Shown piece after piece: positions 22,799-33,640 of a stretch of 64,000 nt of DNA (the first letter of the stretch is position 1; each line of letters begins with the position of its first letter). The DNA is taken from positions 5,483,501-5,547,500 of the forward strand of contig NC_062242.1 in NCBI RefSeq assembly GCF_905475465.1, given 5' to 3'. The position numbers and the translations under genes are program-made. The DNA comes from Pieris napi (taxonomy: Eukaryota > Arthropoda > Insecta > Lepidoptera > Pieridae). The notes under the pieces are model-generated. The model saw only the letters and a program-made list of their open reading frames with translations. It was not told the DNA's origin and did no database searches.

Positions 22799-24071
22799 TT
22801 AGAGCCGGTCGGGACATCCAGGTGCCCAGTGACCCGTGGCGCCGCATCGGTAGCACCGTCCGTAGCCGCCATAGTATGAGCCCGGGGTGCCCGGGACGTG
22901 TTGCCTTCGTCTTCCACAACTATTACTTCCTGCGGTAACTGCGATAACATACAAGCTGTTGTTAACGTGGTAATATAATTTTAAGGTCATTACGGTTATT
23001 AAATAAATACGGTTTTTATGAAATATGTTATACACAATTTTTCATATGTAGACGACGCATTGGTTTTATCTTCTCTCACGAGGTAAACGCGCTAGTTAAA
23101 TAATAATCAGTGGCGCTACAATCTTTTTAAGTCTGGGCCTCACATTTATGTATCTGTTTCATGATCATTTGTTAATCAAATCGGCAAGTAGGTGATCAGC
23201 CTCCTGTGCCTGACACAACGCCGTCGACTTTTTGGGTCTAGGGCAAGAGTTGTCGATGAGATAATGATTTTACAGAATGTAAAATGTCGACACCCTGGAA
23301 TGATTTGCACATCAAATCACAGCTAAGTTTCACTAAGTAAACCGCATAGGAATTAGCTGTTAAATTAATTATAAGAATTAACTGTGATTATACAAAATTT
23401 AGGCTTATTAAATTTTAAGCACCGGAATTTAAGAAAAATAAATTATCAAAATGATTCAGTTCAGTTTAGAGCCAATATCTCAGACTTCAACGCGCACTCG
23501 TCACAATACTTTGATTAAGTTAAGAGTAAGGTAAGATTTAAGACTAATAATAGATAGATAGATCAATTTTAGTATCTTTTATAATTAAAATGTAATTTAT
23601 TTTAAATCGTTATAGCTAGTATATATGTTTAGTGACTTTTGAGTAGTATAATCTTTTAAAGGAATTTGAACAAAGCTTACCATCATCATCGGTGTCGGGA
23701 TCGGAATTGAAGTCAGATCCACCGTCGGAATCGCTTGCGGATGAGTAATACTGATCGAGTATGGAAGACCCGAAGACACTAAAAAAAAAGTTAATTTTTT
23801 AAATTAATTATTTCTTTCATCTTCTTCATCGCAAATCATTAACACTTACCAGTAATCCTCGAAGACATCCGTCGCGTCCCCCTCGCTACTCGAGATTTGC
23901 CCTTCGCTTTCGTCCCATTGCGATTCACTTTCGCTTTCGGACGTTCCTCCTCTGAAGATGAACATCGTAATTATGTATCGCCAAATAAAAAACACGGACT
24001 AACGAGTAACAGTGAATTACCGTAAAAAGACATTACCTGCGACGAGGGTTTTCAAAGATACGTAGTAACAT
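22799..24071 (-). CDS. Unrecognised acidic protein with C-terminal CCHC zinc knuckle
   Basis: Four exons on the minus strand join in frame: 24037-24071, 23850-23951, 23681-23778 and 22799-22938, giving 124 residues. The product starts MLLRIFENPRRRGG and continues with an acidic Ser/Asp/Glu-rich middle (SESESESQWDESEG; SDFNSDPDTDDD), a short basic stretch (CGRRRQHVPG), a Gly/Tyr linker and a CCHC knuckle, CYRCGATGHWAPGCPDRL, at the extreme C terminus (C-x2-C-x4-H-x4-C). Every junction has a good donor (GTAATG, GTAAGT, GTAAGC) and AG acceptor, and frame is kept through all three. Exon 4 has two in-frame acceptors 9 bp apart (22939 and 22930). Such knuckles bind RNA or single-stranded DNA, or occur in retroelement gag; the introns and lack of other gag sequence argue for a host gene. 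I do not recognise the family and propose no function. Confidence 0.65.
23108..23246 (-). repeat. SINE family S1, 5'-truncated (intron of the zinc-knuckle gene)
   Basis: Read on the minus strand it carries GACCCAAAAAGTCGACGGCG, a TGATCACCTACTTGCCGATT block and the end GGCCCAGAC...GTAGCGCCACTG shared with the copies at 35989 and 39671. The tRNA-like head is missing. Confidence 0.75.
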
Positions 24072-24208
24072 GGCAAGTAAATAACATAACTATGGGCAGT
24101 TGAGTAGGTGATGGAACTACCGATCAACCGACTGAGCGAATTTATAAGCGTGGGCAGTCGGACAGCAAACAGCGAACGACTTTAGAAGTTAATGGGGAAA
24201 AATACAGA

Positions 24209-24651
24209 CCCACCAACTTATCTGTGAAATGGAGAAAATGGGAACTACGGCCGCCATGTTGAATTTCGGCAGCTACAGGTTAGTGTTGTCTACTTTCTTT
24301 TTGTAAATTACCCGATATTTTTTTCATTGATTACTTTTTAACTAACTTAAAAAATATAAAGCTGAGTGATTCAACTACCTATAGTTCTTGTCACATTTTA
24401 TTATTATAAAACAATGTTAGGTATTGTTTAAAATAATAAAATTATTTGTTTGTTTATTTGTTTATTTGCTTAATGGTATTCCTACAGCTACTTACAAGTA
24501 CTATACAATATTCAAAAAATTACACTATACACAATTATGTTTATATGTTTACCTAGTTTCTTATCTGACATACCCAATCATGGGTAACTTTTATTAATTT
24601 GCAACACTAAAGCGACGGTGGCGCTACCACTCACACAGATAAGTTGGTGGG
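24209..24651. repeat. Pair of 18-bp perfect inverted repeats around a promoter region
   Basis: CCCACCAACTTATCTGTG at 24209-24226 is mirrored exactly by CACAGATAAGTTGGTGGG at 24634-24651. TTAGTGTTG-type motifs occur near both ends internally. No target duplication is visible. It may be a 443-bp MITE or paired regulatory sites. It lies between the divergently facing start of the zinc-knuckle gene and the end of the RNF8 gene. Confidence 0.5.
24249..24262 (-). promoter_or_regulatory. YY1/Pho-like motif
   Basis: The minus strand reads CAACATGGCGGCCG, close to the YY1/Pleiohomeotic consensus AANATGGCGGC, which often sits at transcription start regions. It lies about 180 bp upstream of the zinc-knuckle start codon, on that gene's strand. 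The call is based on the motif alone. Confidence 0.3.
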
Positions 24652-24798
24652 ACTATAACAATAACTTCTCTAGGATATAATTACTTACACATATATTATT
24701 ATGACCTTAAATGGCCAGAGAGTGTAAAGAAATGCAAAAGCCATGAATATTCATCCGAAGTTAAATTAATTTCAAACTTTCCACTCAAAAAAAGGTTG

Positions 24799-27700
24799 CT
24801 AAGAGAATAGGGGAAATGCGTACCGGATATTTTGCCCACCGGCTCCCGGCGAACGTAAAGTCTCCTCTTCTGTGAATAAGACAGCTTCATAACTATCGTT
24901 TATCGGAAATACACATAATATTTTAAAGTGGTTTCTAGCAAAATGAGTTACTGTTACTTAGAAGTAGAACAAATATCTAACAACGTTGTTTATGTATGAA
25001 AGTGATATGAGATATTTAAATGTAAGTAAAGCTATCTTTTGCGAATACCACTGATTAAATATATAAATTTAAAACAGCTCTTATAATCATGAGGATAAAA
25101 GGCCGTATGAAGCCGTCTTTTCCACAAAAGAATGAATGAGTGAAAAGAACTATGAAAACTATATAAACTATACAAATGGATATTGTCTTACCTTCTCTGA
25201 TTTTTAATGATTCTTCGCGTTTCTTTTTCATTTCTTGAGAAAGATTAGGAAGAATTTTTTCTAGAAATGAGTCCACTACGATAGATCTAGATTCATATTT
25301 TATTGGTGTCCTGAAAATATGTCACGTTGGTATAAAATTTACATACAGCTACGCTAATCAACGGCGACACATCTTAATTGAAACTTGATTACACAGAGAT
25401 TTTATAGTGGACAGTATATGTGCGTGCAGGTCAAGAAAACCAAACGAAAATCTAACAAGTTGGCTGCTCGAAATATTTTTTTGTATATATATGTATTAAA
25501 TACCTGCAGATTGGACAGTCTTTCTTATTTTTCTTCCATAAGTTAATACAATATTTGCAAAATGTATGGCCGCAGCTAAGCATCATGGGACAAATAAATA
25601 TTTCGGCACAGATACTGCACTGCAGCTCGGTTTCCATCATTTTTCCGATTTGCGCTAAAGGCTTTGACGATTCATGCGATGGACCAGCCATAGGTTGGTT
25701 TTCGACACTCACTCTATTCTTCTGAAATTATAACGTTAACGTGTAACGAAATTCTAAAACGTTTTTATATCTTGCCATTACAACATACATTCAATATTAC
25801 AAATCTATTTGTCTGTCAAATCAGATAAAGATCAGAGAAGATTCTTAATTTGTGTCTTTAATACATTTTATCCTGTTGATTATATATTTGTGTAATTAAT
25901 CAAGAAAGTAGTTGTTAGTTCTGTTAAAACTTACAGATCGTACGTATACTACATAATGTGATAAAATTTAAAGTAATTCATAATTATCTCATGATTTACT
26001 AAATGTGAAAATAAAATTGAAATTCATCACTATTAGCAGTTGTTGGAATATTTAATGAAATTAGAATGAGTTTATTGGTTGAATAGACGTTTGTTTGTAA
26101 TATAAAATAATATCTATTAAGGTAAAAACATTATACAGCCTGGCTAATGAAAGAAGATAACGAAAAAGCGCGGCAAATTCAATTGTTTTTAGTATGGTAT
26201 CCCTAATAGTTGATATATTTTGTGCATTAAACTTGCTTGATACTTGATTTTATTATTTTTTAAATTAATAGTAACTGTATTTCTATGAAATTGAATAACA
26301 TACGTATTTAGTCTTTTACTATTGATACTTAAAATGACTAGCATTGCATGGACAACTAAAACTATTTTTATTATAAAACACAACTTTATTCGGAATAATC
26401 AAATCCTGCGAAAGAAACGAAATATTCTATCAAATAAATCAAAGTTATTATTTTACCTGTTAACTATTCGGAAAAAATATATAATAGAAATAAAAATGAA
26501 TAATTGCATGAAGTATCAAGACAAGATATCATACTAACCTAAGAAATTCAATGAATTTTCAAATAATTCATTTATCTTTCAGAAATAAGAGAATTCTCAA
26601 TGTCATAAATGACAATGATAATATTATTGCTCTAATAGATACCGATTTTCTGTGACACACAGAATTTCTTTTTTTATAAGAATTATGATTAATAATGATA
26701 AAACACACATACAGAAACATAAATATATATAACAGCATAGTACATACCATTTCTTGATGTTCTATTTCCATTCCAACAACTTTCATTTGTGCTGATGGGG
26801 CCTGAGACACATTCTGTAATTTACATTATTAGTTTTCTATAGACAATAACATTTTGAAATGCTTAATAAGAAAATCTAAAATTAACTTTGATACACTTCT
26901 AAGTACTAAATGTATCTATTTGTATTATAAGCATGAAAGTATGTGTGTGCATTTGCATTTAATATGCATGCAATATAAAAGTATAAAATTTTTGAAATCA
27001 TTACCTCTTCATTATGTAACAATTGTATTTCTGCTTTTTTTGATTTCTTTTTCATATCACTTATTTCCTTTTCAAGACTCTGCTTGATCTTGTTATGCTC
27101 TTCTAGTAACTCCAATTCTCTTTGTTTGTTTAGTTCTACCAATGCAAGCATTTCCTTTAAAGGCAACCCAATTGTAACATTTAATAAATAGTTAACTTTT
27201 TATTATCTAAACAAAACAGGCAATTTAAAAAAAAGATATTGTAAAAAATGTGTGCTCTATGCTATGCTTAATACAAATATATTTATGATTTTGGTGAAAC
27301 AGTTTTATAAAAAAAACTGAAGCACATGTTTAAATATATAAATAGAAGGAATCGAAGCACTCTGACACTGAGCCAAGCTTATTGGACATTAGCAAAATCC
27401 ATTTTTAATAAAATAAACATTTAAGAAGAAATCTTACTTGGTCCTTGGCGAATCTTAATTTCTCTGTTTCAATTTTAAACTCCTTCTCTAATTCCCGTTT
27501 CTCCTTTAGACGCTGTTCTTCTTGCTCCTTTATTTTTTGATGTAGTCTATCAAGTAGTTCGTGCTTAGAAGTATTTTCTTTATTAAGTTCTGCCAGGAAT
27601 TCTTCTCTTTCTTTTAGTAATTTTGTTTTAAGAGAATTATTTTCAATAGCAAGCTCTGTCTCTGTTTTATTGTGCTTCTTAATTTGATCCTAATAATAAA

Positions 27701-29463
27701 TCAGTAAATTTTTTAAAATGTTAAATAATACTTAAATTAAGAAAAATCTTATTGAAAAATAAGCTAAGATTATTTACAAACGTTTTCAGTAATGTTCATG
27801 TTTTGTTTATATTAGAATATAGATTGATAGATGAATCAAAAATTAAAAGTTTTGGCACAAAGCTTGAATATTCCACAAATAATAATTGAATACCTAAGTA
27901 TTTGAATAAAATGATTCAAAGATAATACAAATTGAATTTTTAAATAGATAACTTTTATTTGGGTAACCAAAAGGTATTAAAAAACAAATTTTTTTTTCAT
28001 ATTTGAACAACATTTTGGCTAGGGATTTCAGCATACAACTCTGATCCCCGGCTATGCACTAACGGACAGGGGAATCAGTCACCCACATACTCCTGGAATG
28101 CGTGGCTGTGGCTAACCAACATACAGAAATCCTTCGAGAAGTGAGGTCCCTTTGTGAAGCCTGTGAAGTGTCCAGGAGACTTCTGGGCTTCTAGAAGGAG
28201 CTAGACTGGCTCAGTTACCCAGGACTTTACACACAACTGACCGAATACGAGTCTAACTGCGGAAACTGAGTCCATCAATCATAAAACATTACATACTTAG
28301 CATTTAGATCAAATTATAAACACTCACCATTAATTCATTAATCTTAGTATCCATTTCTTTTTTTAGAGATGATATCTGAGCATCTCGTTCTTTAGTCAAC
28401 AATATTTTCTGCATCTCTACTTCCTTTTTCTCACCTTTTAAATTTTCTATTTGCAACCCAAAGCTTCTTTCAAGTTCTTCAACCTTTATATTCCTTTTTG
28501 CATATAGTTGATCTTGTAACAATTTGTTTGCAACTTGTAGTTGTTTTTGCTTTTGTATTTTATCTTCTATATGCTGCATTTCAATGTTTTGAGATTCTTC
28601 AAATTTTATTTTAACATCATCAAGAATACTTGAATTTTCATCTATCTCCAATTTGATCCGCTTTAATGCAATGTGGTTTTGAGGCCAGATAAATTTATAC
28701 ACAAACTCCTGAAGTGCATCCAACCTAATAATATCATCATTTAAAAGGTTTTTAGAATTTCCTTTTCCCACTTTAACACCATTCACTTCAATTCCACAGG
28801 CACTGTTATCTTCTATTAACCAACCACAATTTTCTTTTCTGAATTTACAATGACTTCTAGATATAACTAAAGAAGGTATAACTAGTGTATTGTGTAAGCC
28901 TCTACCAAGTGTAAACTGAAAACAAAACTGAGTTATTCTTAAGAGAAAAAAAATGGTTTACTTTACTATGAGGTGGTGACATGTGGTGTAGAATTTTAAA
29001 ATATGTATAATTATTCATAAGTGAGCTAGGAAAAGAAAAGTTCTTTGCTTCCCCACAAACTTGTCGACCACATGTCTCATGATATTGCCAATTAAATTAT
29101 ATATACAGTTTGTTGACCATTTATTATTCAAATTCTTAAAAACTAAATCTCTCACAGAGATCAAGACAGAAAATCTTAACCACAGTTAAGGGAGTAAGAA
29201 AGCTCTGGTTTAATTTTTCCTTGTCTCAATCTTGACCGGTAGAATTGTTAGTAGGCGATCTATATAAGAGTACTTTCCACAGTAAGCATATAAGAACATG
29301 AAAGTATTTCTCTCAAACAGTAAAACATTTTGTTATCCAATAAAGTTTGAAATTATTATAAGGTACTTACACTGTCATCACAAGTAATATGTATTTTTTT
29401 AAATCGGTTCAATTCTGTTCTAAGAGGTTTACAGGAAACCAATACTGGACGATTCTTTTGCAT
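24799..29463 (-). CDS. RNF8: RNF8-type E3 ubiquitin ligase (FHA, coiled coil, RING)
   Basis: Seven well-supported coding exons keep frame: 29371-29463, 28328-28915, 27438-27689, 27005-27154, 26748-26813, 25504-25721 and 25192-25310. The N terminus forms an FHA phosphothreonine-binding domain (FTLGRGLHNTLVIPSLVISR, SHCKFRKENCGWLIEDNS, VNGVKVGKG; about residues 15-100). A long charged coiled coil (about 110-370) follows, then a C3HC4 RING at about 418-456 (LQCSICAEIFICPMMLSCGH to DCPICR). This order is that of RNF8, which reads phospho-MDC1 at DNA breaks and ubiquitinates chromatin with UBC13. The post-RING tail also resembles RNF8. The last exon is uncertain. A good acceptor (CTTATTCACAG) gives 24799-24869 and 518 residues; an alternative acceptor at 24892 gives a 63-codon tail ending at 24699. 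Drosophila lacks an obvious RNF8, so presence here is notable. Confidence 0.87.
28015..28290 (+). mobile_element. Non-LTR retrotransposon ORF2 end, fragment (RNF8 intron 2)
   Basis: One plus-strand frame reads ESVTHILLECVAVANQHTEI and LREVRSLCEACEVSRRLLGF before a stop, the typical C-terminal zinc-finger region after the RT in R1/Jockey-like elements. It lies opposite to RNF8 transcription. The 3' flank resembles 10380-10450. Confidence 0.65.
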
Positions 29464-30279
29464 TTTTCTTTAATTGGTGACGTATAAAAGTATAAATATC
29501 GAAAACAGTAATCTGATATAAATTTTAATGAAATCGTTGGCTTTCTAAGATTCAAGAATTTGAAAATGACAAATCAGTATTTTTTTAAATTTATTACACG
29601 ACTATGGATGCAAGCCTTTCAGTCGGAATAATAGACTACAAATTCAACTTAAGATAACAAACTAGAATCATTAAATAAAACGTTTTAATAATAATCGTGA
29701 CACTAATAGTTACATATTATCTCTTAATAACTATTAACATAATTTCTAAATTAAATTTTTGAAGATGAATTTATGTATGAAGACTGTCATCACTTTATCT
29801 ATACTTAATTTTACTGCGTTTCTGGGTCTTGCCTATTGAGATAAAAACAATCTGAATGTATTTTGACAGCACTCAAGACAAGATTGAGAATTGAGATACA
29901 GATTAGAATATGGACCTAAGTGATGGATTTTGACATACGTCCTACAGCAGCTATTAGTCGCGCAAAATTTCGTTCTCGTGAATCTCACCCTTACTGAACA
30001 AGTGCCGTCTCTGAAATAATTTTAGAGACAATAACCATCTGCACGTACTCATCAATTGAAGAATGCCTGATGCCTATAAAGTCGTACTATGGTCTACCGT
30101 CTATGACACCAGTCTTTTTATTTACCTAAAAGATAAGACACCAGTCGGTGACAATGACTTTTTCGTCATATTTTATTTATTAGTTAAAATAAAAACGTAC
30201 ACAAATAGTAGTATTGTTGTTTATCTACGTGACTATCATAAGTTCAAAAGAAAATACAAAAATGTTAGAAATATTTACC
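29464..30279. other. Region upstream of RNF8, no gene recognised
   Basis: This holds the presumed RNF8 promoter and leader next to 29463. Beyond that the sequence is AT-rich with no repeat or coding signature. Confidence 0.4.
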
Positions 30280-30660
30280 ACCTTTTCCACCATCCATACC
30301 TAGACCAATGGGCGGGGCATATAGCAAGTTACACCGATAATAGGTGGACCTTAAAGACAACTGTATGGAAAGGGCCAAGAGGAAGAAGAAGAGGTCGCCC
30401 AAAAAAAAAGTTGGATAGAAGAAATAGAAGCGATAGCAGGAAACGAATGGAGAAAGAGAGCCATAGACAGAGTCAGTTGGAAAAAGCTGGAGGAGGCCTT
30501 TATCCGTGAAGGGGTTCCGATCGATGGTACTGAAGGAAGCTAGAATATAGAATAACAAGCAAAAGAAAAAAATATGTATAAAAAATTAAAATAATCTAAG
30601 CTGTGTATTATAATTTGTTTTTGTCATGATTGGAAATAAAACGGGCTTTATTATTATTAT
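30280..30660 (+). mobile_element. Non-LTR (RTE-like) 3' end with (ATT)n tail
   Basis: A plus-strand frame gives WAGHIASYTDNRWTLKTTVW and KGPRGRRRGRPKKK. After a one-base shift come the residues normally following (an IEAIAGNEWRKRAMD-like stretch) up to EGVPIDGTEGS and a stop. It ends in TTATTATTATTATA after a GGAAATAAAACGG phrase. Only the last part of ORF2 and the 3' end are present, a typical 5' truncation. The same family recurs in inverse orientation at 45107-45385. Confidence 0.75.
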
Positions 30661-30972
30661 ACCTAGACCACCCATTCTATTCTACAAAACACTAATTCCG
30701 TTTGTCTAGCGGTGTGTAAGCATATTGTAGTAAGATTGTTGCTGCAAAAGTCACAGCCATTGTGCCGAATAGACATACTATTAGAGATATTTTTACTATT
30801 TCCTGTCCTTACCTTACCTTAATCTTACAAATTTTATTTCTTGTTCAAAAATAGAAGCAACTTTCATTCATCTGTCAATCTTCCTAATCCAAAAAATATA
30901 TCTTGCTCCATTGCAGAACTAAGGAAACGGTTTTAAGTAGCGGAACCATAAGCGGAATTGATGACCGCTAGT

Positions 30973-31017
30973 GGAGGACAGAGGAGGAGGAGGGTATCCT
31001 CCTCCTCCTCTGTCTCC
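30973..31017. repeat. GA/TC-rich hairpin
   Basis: GACAGAGGAGGAGGAGG and CCTCCTCCTCCTCTGTC face each other across a GTAT loop, giving a 17-bp perfect stem. Purine and pyrimidine strands are separated, so it could also form non-B DNA. It lies between the ends of two non-LTR elements. Confidence 0.7.
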
Positions 31018-31049
31018 CGAATTCGTAATAATTTTCGAGCACATAGTCT

Positions 31050-33090
31050 TTATTTTTTACAGAACCGGACAGACGTTTCGCCACAATTCCACCTGATGTT
31101 AAGTGAGATGTGGCCATGCCTATTTAACCGCCGCTTAAATTAACCCATATTAAACTGTCTAGAGAACAAGAATGGAGTTCCATTCCTTTTTTACAAGAAA
31201 CGCCGATCCAAATCGTGCGGTGCCACCTCTGGGGATATCAACAACGAAAAGGTAAAACTCTAGCGTGCTTCTAGATGAGCGTTGTTTGAAAGGGGATGAC
31301 GGAATCAGATTGTGTAGTTCGATGGAGCGTTCTCCGAAGTGCAATCTCTAGAAGACAGAAAGGCAGGCAACTGATCTAAAGCGTCGTCTATAATTCGCTT
31401 AGCCCCCCTCTTTTTGCAATTTTTGCTCTAAAGTGGGTTTTGGATTGGGGCAAAATTTTTTTAATTAGAATTTAAACTTTCAACCGGGGCCTCCTTTTGA
31501 GATTGATTAACACTTCATGACGTGCTAGCTTCGGCCAAAATCATTCAACGATAGTTCCGTCATCGGTATAGCCGAAAATGTTTGATTTTAGCGTTCATAT
31601 GTATCAGTAAGAACAGACCTTGTGGTACTACGGCGTCGTCATCGACAACTACCTTAAGGGAGTGCTCCTTCAAGTAATCCCCTAACCATTTTCAGAGATT
31701 ATCGGGTAACCCAAATGACGAGAGCTTGCCTAAGAAGCTTGCGTGCCAAACTTTATCGAAGATATTAGAAGTGTCAAGCGATACTTCCAGTATCTTTACC
31801 ATGGCTCCCCCCATTAGGTAAGATGCGTGTATTAGAAGGTCACCTGTAGAACGAGTACGACGAAATTCATTTTGGCGATCGCTCAACAGATCACATTCTT
31901 CCAAATATGCAAGAAGGCAACTATTCAACAAACGCTCCATAATCTTACAGAGAACAGAGGTCTCTGAAATTGGTCGATAGTTAGAAGGGTCAGCAGGGTC
32001 AGCAGGGTTCTCGGGCACAGGCTGCACGTTAGCAAGGGCACCATTACAGTACTTAAGGATAAGTGATACAAGTGTGTCAGTATAGGAGACAGTTCAGATG
32101 CACATCATTTAAGTACTAAAGCCAGTATTCCATCAGGTCCACTAGCTTTGTTCACGTCCAAATTGCGTATTAAGTTTGTCAGATTTTTACTTCTGACATG
32201 TATGCGCATGTCAGAAATAAAAATCAGACGACACACAGGAACACACAATGTTAAAATATGGATGGTAATAGTTCAGTTGGCTCCATACTTGATCGGCAGA
32301 AGTTCGATTCGATCGCTTTGGCAAGCAAGTTTGTCCCCGACACGCTTGATTTGATCAAGTCGGGCTGCCCTGATGATTTTCTTGCACGACGTAGCTGCTT
32401 CATTATAAAGTCTCTTTTCGACTAGCCTAAAGGCTTACGTATCCACACACACAACTAAAAAAGGAAAATAATTTTCCATTCCTTGATAAATCAAATCAGT
32501 GATATTGTCCGTGCAGGCTGACGGGTCAGTGGTACAGAATCACACCTGCTGCCAAGGATAAGACGCTAAGAAATTTCGTATCTCATCCCAGTCCGCCCAC
32601 TTGTATCTCCACACTTTCCTCCGACCCTTAGGTGTTAGATGTTCAGGGGGAGAATATGAAGACACAAATTTCACCAGACAGTGATCATATGTTCCAAGTG
32701 GGGAAGAAACAGACACCACGTACTGGACCGAATCCGAAGTCAGCAAACGGTCAAGGCAATTGCCAGTATGGTCTTCGATATCTGGCAATCAAGTAGCTTC
32801 ATTGACCAATTGGGAGATATAAAAAGAAGTCACAAGTCGCTTGCTTTGCTATGGCTCGCCGAATGGTGTGCATTTAAATCCCCCATAGGAACAAACTGAG
32901 CGGTTGGATATCGCCGCATCACTAAGATAAGCAAAAAGTCTAGTCTCACGTTCAACTGTGTGCGATCGCCGCGCCGCGGCCGGTCAGTATACACATTCAT
33001 AGATAAGTTTGTCAATTCCCGTGTCAATAGCTGTCCAGAGTACAGATAAAACTATATATACCTCGGATATTTGTAAGGTGCACTTCTGGA
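31050..33090 (-). mobile_element. Decayed Jockey-like non-LTR retrotransposon, near full ORF2
   Basis: Minus-strand order is endonuclease (YPTAQFVPMGDLNAHHSA at about 32860-32920; DIEDHTGNCLDRLLTS and YDHCLVKF at 32680-32790), linker (WRYKWADWDEIRNFLASYPW), RT fingers and palm (NYRPISETSVLCKIMERLLN to DKVWHASFLGKLSSFGLP, 31692-32027) and a C-terminal domain (FVVDIPRGGTARFGSAFLVK, 31159-31344). Stops and frameshifts break it. The endonuclease active-site SDH reads YDH, and the RT catalytic YADD region is not recognisable. It is related to the fragment in FBXW4 intron 6. Confidence 0.8.
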
Positions 33091-33640
33091 GAGAGGGCGA
33101 TAATTTGCGATGTTGAATCACACAATGGTTTTCTTTCCACATAAAATACTAAATTCGAGGCTTTATTTTAGTAATTTCTTCGCAGACAGCCTTTAACAAT
33201 TTTAAAGAGAAACTTCTTTAGGCGCATGAGGGACCAATTTTTACGCATGAAACGCAATAATAATTATATTAGCGTCACGAAGATGTGCAGCGTTTTTGTC
33301 GAAGAAAAGGGAGAGAGCGATTGAGACCGATTGAGAGAGAGAGTGAGAAGGGCGAATTACCTTATAGAAATTCTATTTAAAAGATTAAAATTTCGTAAAG
33401 AGAATTTATGAAATATTAGTATTTTATATTTTATGCAAAATAATTTATTAACATCACAAATGACGAATTGTAAATTAAAATGCAACGTGTTTTATTATCG
33501 AAGAAATAAATATATTTTTTTATTTGTATTAATTTCCAACACTGAATATTTTAATGACAATTCAAATCATTAAATTCCTAACATATCTTCCTTTTTCCTT
33601 CCCTCTCGGAAATTTAAAGTTTTAGATTTGTATAAATATG
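33091..33640. other. Non-genic spacer with GA-rich patch
   Basis: No gene was recognised. Bases 33305-33350 are GA-rich (GAGAGAGCGATTGAGACCG, GAGAGAGAGAGTGAGAAGG). The rest is AT-rich. Confidence 0.4.

Noticed and set aside
32148..32354. Plus-strand ORF of 68 codons in the non-LTR region
   Set aside because: It lies opposite to the minus-strand endonuclease/RT remains and has no similarity of its own.
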